Positions 1 through 5,174 of a stretch of DNA of 6,314 bases are shown one piece after another. The notes under the pieces were generated by a model. The model did not search any database. It was not told the DNA's origin and worked only from the letters and a program-made list of their open reading frames with translations. The translations under genes were made by a program, and so were the position numbers. Each line of letters opens with the position of its first letter. Position 1 is the first letter of the stretch. The DNA lies in NCBI GenBank assembly GCA_030834765.1, contig JAUQXG010000277.1, positions 1 to 6,314 of the forward strand, read 5' to 3'. The DNA comes from Lutispora sp. GTDB lineage: Bacteria > Bacillota > Clostridia > Lutisporales > Lutisporaceae.

Positions 1-1241
1 AAAAAAGCGACATGGTTTTTGTTCCAGATTTGACAACTGCTTTTGTAGACCCTTTTTGTAAAACTCCGACACTGAGTATGATAGGTGATATTTATACAGT
101 ATATAATGGGATTGAAAGGTTTGAAGGTGACCCTAGAAATATTGCAGAAAAAGCTGAAAAGTATATGAAAGACACCGGTATTGCTGATGAATACATAATT
201 GGCCCTGAATTCGAATTCCACATATTTGACAGTGTTTCTTTTGACAACAGACCCAATCACATGGAGGTATCCATTGATTCGGGTGAAGCAGAATGGAATA
301 CAAATGAGCCCAATGGGCATGGTTATAAAACAGCTCACAAGGGAGGATATCATCTTGGACTTCCCAATGATACTACCAATGATTTTAGAAGCCAGGCCTG
401 CAGAATGTTAGAAGAATTAGGCATGCCAATAAAGTATCATCATCATGAAGTGGGAGGTCCGGCTCAAGTGGAGATAGAGGTTGAGCTGGGGCCGATGAAG
501 GATATGGCAGATAAAACCTATCTGGTGAAATATATATTGAAGAATCTTGCAGTGCAAACAGGAAAGACTGTCACATTTATGCCAAAGCCCATGCTTGGCG
601 AGGCAGGCAATGGGATGCATGTTCATATGATACTTCGCAAGGATGGAAAATCCTTATTTTATGATAAAGATGGTTACGCTGGGTTAAGCCAGACTGCTCT
701 ATACTCTATAGGCGGCTTGCTAAAGCATGCAGCATCATTGCTGGCCTTTACAAATCCAAGCACCAATTCATATAAGCGGCTGGTACCAGGCTATGAGGCA
801 CCTGTCAGCATATGTTTTGCTCTTTCCAATAGAAGTGCTGTTATAAGAATCCCTGGTTATGCCAATAAGCCTGAAAATAAGCGTTTCGAATTTAGATCTT
901 CCGATGCTACCTGCAATCCTTACTTAGCATATTCTGCTATGCTAATGGCTTGTCTAGATGGTATAGAAAACAAAATTGATCCGACAAAAGAAGGCTTTGG
1001 ACCCTATGATAAGAATATATTTGACCTGTCTGACGAGGATAAGAAAAAAATAAAAGGATTACCAAAGAATCTTGAGGAAGCATTAGATGCCCTGCAATCC
1101 GACCATGAATTTCTTTTAAAAGGTAGCGTATTCAATGAGCAGCTTATCAAAACCTGGATCAAACAGAAATATGAAAAAGAATGTAAAAAAATAAGTATGA
1201 TTCCCCACCCCGCAGAGTTTGCACTCTACTATGATCTATAA
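1..1241 (+). CDS. glnA: Glutamine synthetase type I, 5'-truncated by the window edge
   Basis: Makes glutamine from glutamate, ammonia and ATP in the cytoplasm, the main entry of ammonium into metabolism. The frame is open from base 3 (Lys-Ser-Asp-Met), matching the ESDM stretch inside other GlnA proteins, so the ATG at 12 is internal and roughly 65 N-terminal residues lie outside. Counting from that Met (409 residues), catalytic signatures are in order: GPEFEF (metal ligands E66, E68), HHHEV (E146) and QVE (E154), GNGMHVHM (H203), SYKRLVPGYEAP at 252-263 (glutamate Arg R256, flap E262), NRSA (R274), RIP (R279) and RFEFR (E293, R295). Collinearity with the enterobacterial enzyme, with an estimated full length near 470, places it in the GSI-beta-like group. 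The usual adenylylated Tyr in the NLYDL motif is Phe (NIFDL, F337). No GlnR, PII or transporter gene is visible next to it. A terminator follows, so it probably ends its transcript. Identity is secure; the subgroup is inferred. Confidence 0.95.
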   Translation, partial: KSDMVFVPDLTTAFVDPFCKTPTLSMIGDIYTVYNGIERFEGDPRNIAEKAEKYMKDTGIADEYIIGPEFEFHIFDSVSFDNRPNHMEVSIDSGEAEWNTNEPNGHGYKTAHKGGYHLGLPNDTTNDFRSQACRMLEELGMPIKYHHHEVGGPAQVEIEVELGPMKDMADKTYLVKYILKNLAVQTGKTVTFMPKPMLGEAGNGMHVHMILRKDGKSLFYDKDGYAGLSQTALYSIGGLLKHAASLLAFTNPSTNSYKRLVPGYEAPVSICFALSNRSAVIRIPGYANKPENKRFEFRSSDATCNPYLAYSAMLMACLDGIENKIDPTKEGFGPYDKNIFDLSDEDKKKIKGLPKNLEEALDALQSDHEFLLKGSVFNEQLIKTWIKQKYEKECKKISMIPHPAEFALYYDL

Positions 1242-1294
1242 ATTGATGTCCTAATGATATGCAATAGCACCTAAATATAATAAGATTGCTAAAG

Positions 1295-1345
1295 CAAGTG
1301 AAGCTTAGTAAGATTCAGATTACTAAGCTTACCTTGTTTTTCTGT
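1295..1345 (+). terminator. Rho-independent terminator after glnA
   Basis: A perfect 10-bp inverted repeat (AAGCTTAGTA at 1301-1310, TACTAAGCTT at 1321-1330) has a 10-base loop. After a 2x2 internal mismatch the stem extends by CAAG/CTTG (1295-1298 with 1333-1336). It is followed by TTTTTCTG and a second T run near 1347. An A-rich stretch at 1291-1293 precedes it, so it could also work weakly on the other strand, although no gene converges here. Confidence 0.85.
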
Positions 1346-1440
1346 ATTTTTGAATACATATTTATATATTAAGCACCACGTAACTATCTTAAAAGATCTT
1401 GAAAGTTCAATATAACTCCTTTTACACCCATTATTAGATT

Positions 1441-1468
1441 TTGCCCTAAGTTTATGTTAAGATATTAT
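1441..1468 (+). promoter_or_regulatory. Candidate promoter of the MerR-methyltransferase gene
   Basis: TTGCCC (1441-1446, 4 of 6 to the sigma-A -35 consensus) and TATTAT (1463-1468, 5 of 6 to the -10) are 16 bases apart. Transcription would begin near 1475, giving a leader of about 75 bases before the ATG at 1549. The -10 box is overlapped by a palindrome, which hints at autoregulation. The prediction rests on box matching only. Confidence 0.5.
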
Positions 1469-1479
1469 CATGATAGTAT
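1462..1479. repeat. 18-bp near-palindrome over the -10/start region
   Basis: ATATTATCATGATAGTAT is symmetric at 16 of 18 positions, with a perfect 10-bp core TATCATGATA at 1466-1475. It overlaps the predicted -10 box and transcription start of the regulator gene. That position suits an operator at which a bound protein would block RNA polymerase. Which protein binds is unknown; autoregulation by the MerR product is a guess. Confidence 0.5.
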
Positions 1480-1536
1480 TTGAAACAAGAGGAGAAGTTG
1501 AAGGATAATCATATATTTGTGAAAATACAAAGTAGG

Positions 1537-1542
1537 AAGGAG
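1537..1542 (+). promoter_or_regulatory. Ribosome binding site that sets the start at 1549
   Basis: AAGGAG ends six bases before the ATG at 1549, an ideal spacing. Two upstream in-frame TTG codons (1480 and 1498) are less well served: GGAG at 1491-1494 is only three bases from 1498, and 1480 has no clear site. Starting at 1549 also puts the protein's first residues (MRIGEFA) at the normal beginning of a MerR domain. Confidence 0.8.
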
Positions 1543-1548
1543 AGGAAA

Positions 1549-2778
1549 ATGAGAATTGGTGAATTTGCTCAAAAGCATGATATTACACAAGATGCAATTA
1601 GACATTATTTAGATATGGGATTGCTTGTTGCTGAAAAAAATGGCGGACAATATAAGTTTAACGAAGCAGATGGCAAAGATCTTGATAAAATCATGGAGCT
1701 GAAGCAGTTGGATTTTTCTTTGGCTGAGATTCAAAAAGTCCTAACGTTCCAACGGTTAAGTGGCAGCAATACAGATGTGTTTCGAAATCTATATTTGTCA
1801 TTTTTAGAAGAGAAAAAGAATGAGGTAACAAATGAACTTCTTAAATACGATAAAATGAATGATTTTTTAAAGGATAAGATTCACAAGATTAGAGCAGAAG
1901 AGTTAAAAGAGTGCAAAAAACTAGGTTTTCCTATGAACTCAATAGGCATATTAGTATGTCCGCTGTGTCAGCATTCCTTAAATGTTTCTAATGGAACCAT
2001 AGAAAAAAATATGATCATCGCTGCAAATATACAATGTGAATGTGGTTATGAAGCGATTATTAAAAATGGAGTTTATATAGATGAAATAGCTGTACGAACA
2101 AAGATGCAAAATGGAAAGAAAATGCCGACGAAAGAAGAGTACCTAGAAAAATCTTCATATAATTACATTAACTTTCTATATAAAGGAATGGCTTCACTAA
2201 TTGGATATATTAATAAATATCATAAAGAGCCAAAATACATTATGGAACTGGATAATTGTGTAGGTTTTTTTCTGTTGCAATATATAAAATATCTTCCTCA
2301 TGATGCTACCTACATTTTGATCGATTATGATAAAGATCGAATGATGCAGCTGAAAAAAGACCTGGAAATGTATTATGAGCATAAGAACTTTATATTTTTA
2401 TGTTGTGACTTTCATAGATTGCCCATTATAAATTCGTCCATTGATATTATGATTGATTTTGGGATGACAAAAAACTATGCTCAAGAAACCAGTGAGTTTT
2501 TGCCAGAAAAGGTATTGCCACTATTAAAGCAAGACGGTCTTTATACTGCTTCGATTTCTTACTTTGGACCAAATTCAAAGGATAATTTTAAAACAGAAAA
2601 AGAGATAAAGGATTATTTTAACAAAGAAAAAATGCTGAAGAAATTGGCGGATTCTTATCTTACAGAAGTAGAGCTTATAGATATTGGACCAGTTTTTGAA
2701 GATAATCCATATAACATGGATATCAAGGGGATGGAACTTTATCAAGCAGCTTATGCTGGGAAGAAAGGGACTATCTAA
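1549..2778 (+). CDS. MerR-family regulator fused to a ribbon and methyltransferase-like domain
   Basis: Probable cytoplasmic transcription regulator of 409 residues, far longer than simple MerR proteins. Residues 1-70 are a MerR winged helix (RIGEFA, AIRHYLDMGLL, a wing ending in GGQYKF, then a KIMELKQLDFSLAEIQKVL helix). Residues about 87-122 are charged and helical, probably the dimer coiled coil. Residues 137-177 look like a small zinc ribbon: CPLC (C137, C140), then C163-x-C165-G and an NGVYI strand, similar to ribbons ahead of RlmA-like methyltransferases, though a CxC second pair is atypical. Residues about 229-350 follow a class I methyltransferase pattern: IMELDNCVG (231-239) where ELGCGTG is usual, ILIDYD (256-261) for the ribose-binding acid, CDFHRLP (286-292), and IDIMIDFG (298-305). 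The glycine-poor first motif suggests altered or lost SAM binding, possibly a ligand-sensing role. It lies just upstream of a flavin reductase whose promoter has MerR-like spacing. The fusion is clear; ligand and target are inferred. Confidence 0.85.
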   Translation: MRIGEFAQKHDITQDAIRHYLDMGLLVAEKNGGQYKFNEADGKDLDKIMELKQLDFSLAEIQKVLTFQRLSGSNTDVFRNLYLSFLEEKKNEVTNELLKYDKMNDFLKDKIHKIRAEELKECKKLGFPMNSIGILVCPLCQHSLNVSNGTIEKNMIIAANIQCECGYEAIIKNGVYIDEIAVRTKMQNGKKMPTKEEYLEKSSYNYINFLYKGMASLIGYINKYHKEPKYIMELDNCVGFFLLQYIKYLPHDATYILIDYDKDRMMQLKKDLEMYYEHKNFIFLCCDFHRLPIINSSIDIMIDFGMTKNYAQETSEFLPEKVLPLLKQDGLYTASISYFGPNSKDNFKTEKEIKDYFNKEKMLKKLADSYLTEVELIDIGPVFEDNPYNMDIKGMELYQAAYAGKKGTI

Positions 2779-2804
2779 TATGGAAAGCTAGAGCTAAAAA
2801 TAGC

Positions 2805-2861
2805 AACACAAAAAACATGGAAACATGGGGTGCACCCAAGGTTTTCATGTTTTTTTGTGTT
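2805..2861 (+). terminator. Long hairpin terminator after the regulator gene
   Basis: The arm at 2805-2824 (AACACAAAAAACATGGAAAC) pairs with 2841-2861 almost completely, apart from one bulge or mismatch. The loop at 2825-2840 contains the palindrome GGGTGCACCC (2828-2837). The seven-T run at 2850-2856 lies inside the stem, opposite the A run, rather than after it. This is unusual for an intrinsic terminator, but the position 26 bases after the stop codon supports that role. The A/T-tract symmetry means it may stop transcription in both directions. Confidence 0.7.
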
Positions 2862-2881
2862 AAAAGGATAACAATAAAGCC

Positions 2882-2912
2882 TTGACATGGGCATGACCCT
2901 AGAAGTTAAAAT
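2882..2912 (+). promoter_or_regulatory. Candidate MerR-type promoter of the flavin reductase
   Basis: TTGACA (2882-2887) is a perfect -35 box and TAAAAT (2907-2912) matches the -10 consensus at 5 of 6. They are separated by 19 bases. MerR-family activators are known to act on promoters with 19-20 base spacers by twisting the DNA between the boxes. The spacer contains a weak dyad, GGG-N5-CCC (2889-2899). The adjacent upstream gene encodes a MerR protein, which makes it the natural candidate regulator. Shifting the -10 to give a 17-base spacer produces a poorer box (GTTAAA). Confidence 0.6.
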
Positions 2913-2920
2913 TCAATTAT

Positions 2921-2942
2921 AAGTTAGTTATTTAACAAACTT
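2921..2942. repeat. 22-bp interrupted palindrome in the reductase leader
   Basis: AAGTTAGTTA (2921-2930) and TAACAAACTT (2933-2942) are inverted repeats matching at 9 of 10 positions around a central TT. They sit immediately downstream of the transcription start expected from the promoter at 2882-2912. The element could be an operator for a second regulator or a weak RNA hairpin near the 5' end of the message. Confidence 0.55.
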
Positions 2943-2961
2943 AAAGTCGTTGCTAATCCAC

Positions 2962-2990
2962 ATAGTGTAATGAAGATTCTACACTATAAT
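2962..2990. promoter_or_regulatory. Perfect inverted repeat overlapping a TATAAT box
   Basis: ATAGTGTA (2962-2969) and TACACTAT (2980-2987) form a perfect 8-bp inverted repeat with a 10-base spacer. The right arm runs into TATAAT (2985-2990), a perfect -10 box without a recognisable -35 at 16-19 bases. A start near 2997 would leave only a few bases before the ribosome binding site. It could be an activator-dependent second promoter with its operator, or a hairpin upstream of the ribosome binding site. Confidence 0.45.
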
Positions 2991-3000
2991 ATAAAAAAAT

Positions 3001-3007
3001 GAGGAGG
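3001..3007 (+). promoter_or_regulatory. Ribosome binding site of the flavin reductase
   Basis: GAGGAGG ends six bases before the ATG at 3014. This favours that start over the in-frame ATG at 2999, which overlaps the site itself and would add Met-Arg-Arg-Asn-Ser ahead of a normal lipoprotein signal peptide. Confidence 0.85.
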
Positions 3008-3013
3008 AATAGT

Positions 3014-4807
3014 ATGAAATCAAAAGGAATAAAGGTGCTAAGCTTACTATTATGTCTTACTATGATGTTTGGCTTAGTTGCTTGCTCACAAACTACTTCA
3101 AGTGAATCAAAAGCTATCTACAAAGCAGGTACCTACACAGCATCTGCAAAAGGAAACAATGGGGATGTAAAAGTAGAAGTAAAGTTTGATGATACAGCCA
3201 TTGTATCTGTAAAAATTTTGGAACATGGGGAATCTGGAGGACTTAGTGATGCGCCCATTCAACGTATCGCTCAAGCAGTTGTGGATGGACAAACTCTAGC
3301 AGTAGATGTAGTAGCCGGAGCTAGTAATACTTCTAATGCGATTCTTGAGGCTATAGAGGATTGTGTGAAACAAGCTGGTGGAGATGTGGCTGCCCTTAAA
3401 GTTAAGAAAGCTTCAGATAATACAGCTAAAACTGAAACAGAATTAACAACGGATGTAGTAGTGATTGGTGCCGGCGGTACTGGATTGGCTGCTGCTGTTT
3501 CAGCCAATGAAAATGGTGCTGATGTTATTGTATTAGAAAAGCTGGCAACAGTGGGGGGATCTACTGCCCTATCAGGTGGCGGAATTTCAGCTACAGGTAC
3601 CAAGTTCCAAGAAGCAGAAGGGATTAAAGATACAAAAGCATCCTGGATGAAGCTTTGGAAAGAACGCCAGGCTACAAGTAATCCAAGCAGTATTTATCCA
3701 GACTATAGTCGAGTAGATAAATATATGGATGAAGCAGTTATCACAACAGAATGGTTAGTGGATTATATTGGACACGAATACGGAAGTATAACAGGCTTTG
3801 GACTGGACCCAGTAAAACGAATCCATTTTGCCAAAGCCGATGGAAATACAAAAGGTGGAACTGCATTAATACAGAATATTGAAAAGTTTGCTGTGAGCAA
3901 AGGAATCAAAATTATGCTTGAAACTCCGGCAACGGAATTGCTTATGGATGATAAAGGCAATGTAACAGGTGTTGTGGCAGAAAGCAAAGAGGGTAAAGTA
4001 ACCATTCATGCAAAAAAAGTAATCTTGGCTGCTGGAGGATATGCGAAGAGTGAGGAGCTTTTAAAAAGATTTATTCCTAAAGCGGCTGGAACATCTGAAT
4101 TAAGTGCAGCCTCTGTTGGCAGCACTGGTGACGGAATCTTAATGGCAGAAAAATCAGGAGCGGCCCTGTATGAAGATCCATGGGTCATAGGTGTAGGCAT
4201 TGCTAGTAAGATTGATGGTACAGCTTCATTGGCTATGGATTGGACTAGAGTCTATGTCAATGGAAAAGGGGAACGTTTTGCTAATGAGGAAATGCATTAT
4301 GCAATTGCAACAAATAAACTGATAGAACAAGATGCTACCTGGCTGATTCTTGATTCAATTGAGGCAAACGCAAAAATCATAGAATCTCTTGAAGCAGCCA
4401 TATCTACTGGTGAAGTAGTAAAAGCAGATACCTTTGATGCGTTGGGAAAAGCAATGAGTGTGCCTGCGGATACATTTACTAAAACAATGGATACCTTTAA
4501 CAAGGGAGTAAAAGCAGGCAAAGATGCAATGGGCAAGAACAAGGAGTATCAATTATCTGTTGAGAAGGCTCCATATTATGCAATCAAGTTTTACCCTAAA
4601 ACTATGGGAACATTTGCTGGTGTAAAGACCGATGAAAACTATCGTGTATTGCGAGCAGATGGTTCTGTCATTAACAATCTATATGCAGGCGGAGAATGTG
4701 CAAACAAAGCATTATACAATCAAGTTTATATGTCTGGCAGTGCGGTTCAATTTGCACTAACCAGCGGACGAATAGCTGGCAAACATGCCGCAGAAAATTT
4801 AAAATAG
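3014..4807 (+). CDS. Lipoprotein flavin reductase (FMN-binding plus FAD-binding fumarate-reductase family)
   Basis: Predicted cell-surface oxidoreductase of 597 residues. Residues 1-23 are a signal peptide (MKSKGIK, hydrophobic core) with the lipobox LVAC, so C24 should be lipidated. After a Ser/Thr linker, residues about 38-121 are an FMN-binding domain ending in DVVAGAS (98-104), which fits the motif to which ApbE attaches FMN covalently, here at S104. From 147 an FAD-binding domain starts: VVVIGAGGTG (148-157), E175 for the FAD ribose, TVGGSTALSGGG, ILAAGG (337-342) and the C-terminal LYAGGE (556-561) to SGRIAG. In known relatives electrons pass from the membrane via FMN to FAD and onto an organic acceptor outside the cell. 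By alignment from memory with flavocytochrome c fumarate reductase, the substrate His and Arg positions are replaced (PKTMG at 528-532; NQVYM at 569-573, Tyr for Arg), so fumarate is unlikely; urocanate-, cinnamate- or other enoate-type acceptors are possible. No apbE or membrane electron donor is in the window. Family secure, substrate unknown. Confidence 0.93.
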   Translation: MKSKGIKVLSLLLCLTMMFGLVACSQTTSSESKAIYKAGTYTASAKGNNGDVKVEVKFDDTAIVSVKILEHGESGGLSDAPIQRIAQAVVDGQTLAVDVVAGASNTSNAILEAIEDCVKQAGGDVAALKVKKASDNTAKTETELTTDVVVIGAGGTGLAAAVSANENGADVIVLEKLATVGGSTALSGGGISATGTKFQEAEGIKDTKASWMKLWKERQATSNPSSIYPDYSRVDKYMDEAVITTEWLVDYIGHEYGSITGFGLDPVKRIHFAKADGNTKGGTALIQNIEKFAVSKGIKIMLETPATELLMDDKGNVTGVVAESKEGKVTIHAKKVILAAGGYAKSEELLKRFIPKAAGTSELSAASVGSTGDGILMAEKSGAALYEDPWVIGVGIASKIDGTASLAMDWTRVYVNGKGERFANEEMHYAIATNKLIEQDATWLILDSIEANAKIIESLEAAISTGEVVKADTFDALGKAMSVPADTFTKTMDTFNKGVKAGKDAMGKNKEYQLSVEKAPYYAIKFYPKTMGTFAGVKTDENYRVLRADGSVINNLYAGGECANKALYNQVYMSGSAVQFALTSGRIAGKHAAENLK

Positions 4808-4836
4808 GGACTGTGAAAACAGACTAAGATTATATG

Positions 4837-4872
4837 AAAAGCCCATTAGTTAAAAAAAACTAGTGGGCTTTT
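4837..4872 (+). terminator. Rho-independent terminator after the flavin reductase
   Basis: AAAAGCCCATTAGTT (4837-4851) pairs with AACTAGTGGGCTTTT (4858-4872) over 15 positions with a single G-T wobble, around a six-A loop, and ends in a short T run. It lies 30 bases after the stop codon. The A/T flanks make it potentially bidirectional. It separates the reductase from the helicase transcription unit. Confidence 0.9.
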
Positions 4873-4880
4873 AAACGATT

Positions 4881-4906
4881 CTCTCCTGTGATAGACAACA
4901 GGAGGG
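4881..4906 (+). repeat. Hairpin enclosing a GGAGG sequence
   Basis: CTCCTGT (4883-4889) pairs perfectly with ACAGGAG (4898-4904) across an 8-base loop, and the stem can extend by C-G and a T-G wobble. The right arm contains GGAGGG, a strong Shine-Dalgarno-like sequence, but no usual start codon follows at a suitable distance. No T run follows, so it is not an obvious terminator. Confidence 0.5.
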
Positions 4907-5007
4907 TAAATTCTTAAGATATAAAATAAAATGAAGAGCGCACCTTGCAAAGTGCTGAATCAAAACTGTCCTATAGGGGGAAAATACTATTTAAAGTGCT
5001 AAAATAC

Positions 5008-5026
5008 CTCATAATTACTTTATGAG
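5008..5026 (+). repeat. Small hairpin in the helicase upstream region
   Basis: CTCATAA (5008-5014) and TTATGAG (5020-5026) form a perfect 7-bp stem with the 5-base loop TTACT. It lies upstream of both candidate helicase promoters, so it would be in the helicase message only if transcription starts further upstream. Function unknown. Confidence 0.45.
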
Positions 5027-5061
5027 AAACTATAGTATAGGTAAGTGTGGTATACTAAACC

Positions 5062-5121
5062 TTGACAATAAACTTTGCTTTGCATGATATGCTTACATGC
5101 ATGAGATAACTGGGATATACT
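5062..5121 (+). promoter_or_regulatory. Candidate promoter region of the RNA helicase
   Basis: Two overlapping options are visible. A perfect -35 TTGACA (5062-5067) has only weak -10 candidates, such as TGATAT at 5085-5090 with a 17-base spacer. Alternatively CTTACA (5092-5097, 4 of 6) and TATACT (5116-5121, 5 of 6) are 18 bases apart, which would start the message near 5128 with a leader of about 47 bases. The stretch between is filled with ATGC-type palindromes (GCAT-GAT-ATGC at 5082-5092, CATGCATG at 5096-5103) that could bind a regulator. Confidence 0.45.
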
Positions 5122-5142
5122 AAATTTATTTAGACAAATTGG

Positions 5143-5157
5143 GGGTAACTTATACCC
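5143..5157 (+). promoter_or_regulatory. Hairpin just upstream of the helicase ribosome binding site
   Basis: GGGTA (5143-5147) pairs with TACCC (5153-5157) across a 5-base loop, four bases before AAGGAG (5162-5167). The AAGGAG ends seven bases before the TTG start at 5175. The hairpin does not cover the ribosome binding site itself but could affect ribosome loading or mRNA stability. Confidence 0.5.
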
Positions 5158-5174
5158 ATATAAGGAGATTAAAA

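Larger units (their letters stand above)
1242..1548. other. Intergenic region between glnA and the MerR-type gene
   Basis: This 307-base gap holds the glnA terminator (1295-1345), a candidate promoter (1441-1468), a palindrome overlapping its -10 box (1462-1479) and a ribosome binding site (1537-1542). Between about 1346 and 1440 it is AT-rich, and I see no gene, RNA or convincing repeat there beyond the short palindrome AAGATCTT near 1393. Confidence 0.6.
4808..5174. other. Intergenic leader region before the RNA helicase
   Basis: This 367-base gap holds the reductase terminator (4837-4872), then several hairpins (4881-4906, 5008-5026, 5143-5157), two copies of TATACTAAA (5051-5059 and 5116-5124), two copies of TGCATGA (5081-5087 and 5098-5104) and two possible promoters. 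An ATG at 4931 opens a 23-codon frame ending at 5002 with three Cys codons but no ribosome binding site. I match none of it to a known riboswitch, T-box or structured RNA. Confidence 0.6.

Noticed and set aside
12..14. ATG at 12 as the true glnA start
   Set aside because: The frame continues upstream and the residues before it match the internal ESDM region of glutamine synthetases, so the start lies outside the window.
417..626. Minus-strand open frame of 69 codons inside glnA
   Set aside because: It lies opposite a highly conserved part of glnA and looks like a shadow reading frame, rich in His and Cys through complement bias.
1480..1548. Extended N-terminus of the MerR fusion from TTG at 1480 or 1498
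   Set aside because: The ATG at 1549 has an ideally spaced AAGGAG and begins exactly at the MerR domain; the added residues are charged and unlike a domain.
2966..2983. GlnR/TnrA-like site (TGTNA...TNACA) before the reductase, tempting because of the nearby glnA
   Set aside because: The right half reads CTACA, not TNACA, and the total span is 18 rather than 17 bases, so it does not fit the consensus.
3271..3603. Open frame of 110 codons on the minus strand inside the flavin reductase
   Set aside because: It is the complement of a well-supported coding region, has a low-complexity Ala/Ser/Thr/Pro-rich composition and resembles no family I know.
4907..5174. Known riboswitch or T-box upstream of the helicase
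   Set aside because: I could not find the conserved cores of the T-box, SAM, c-di-GMP, TPP or FMN classes, only simple hairpins.
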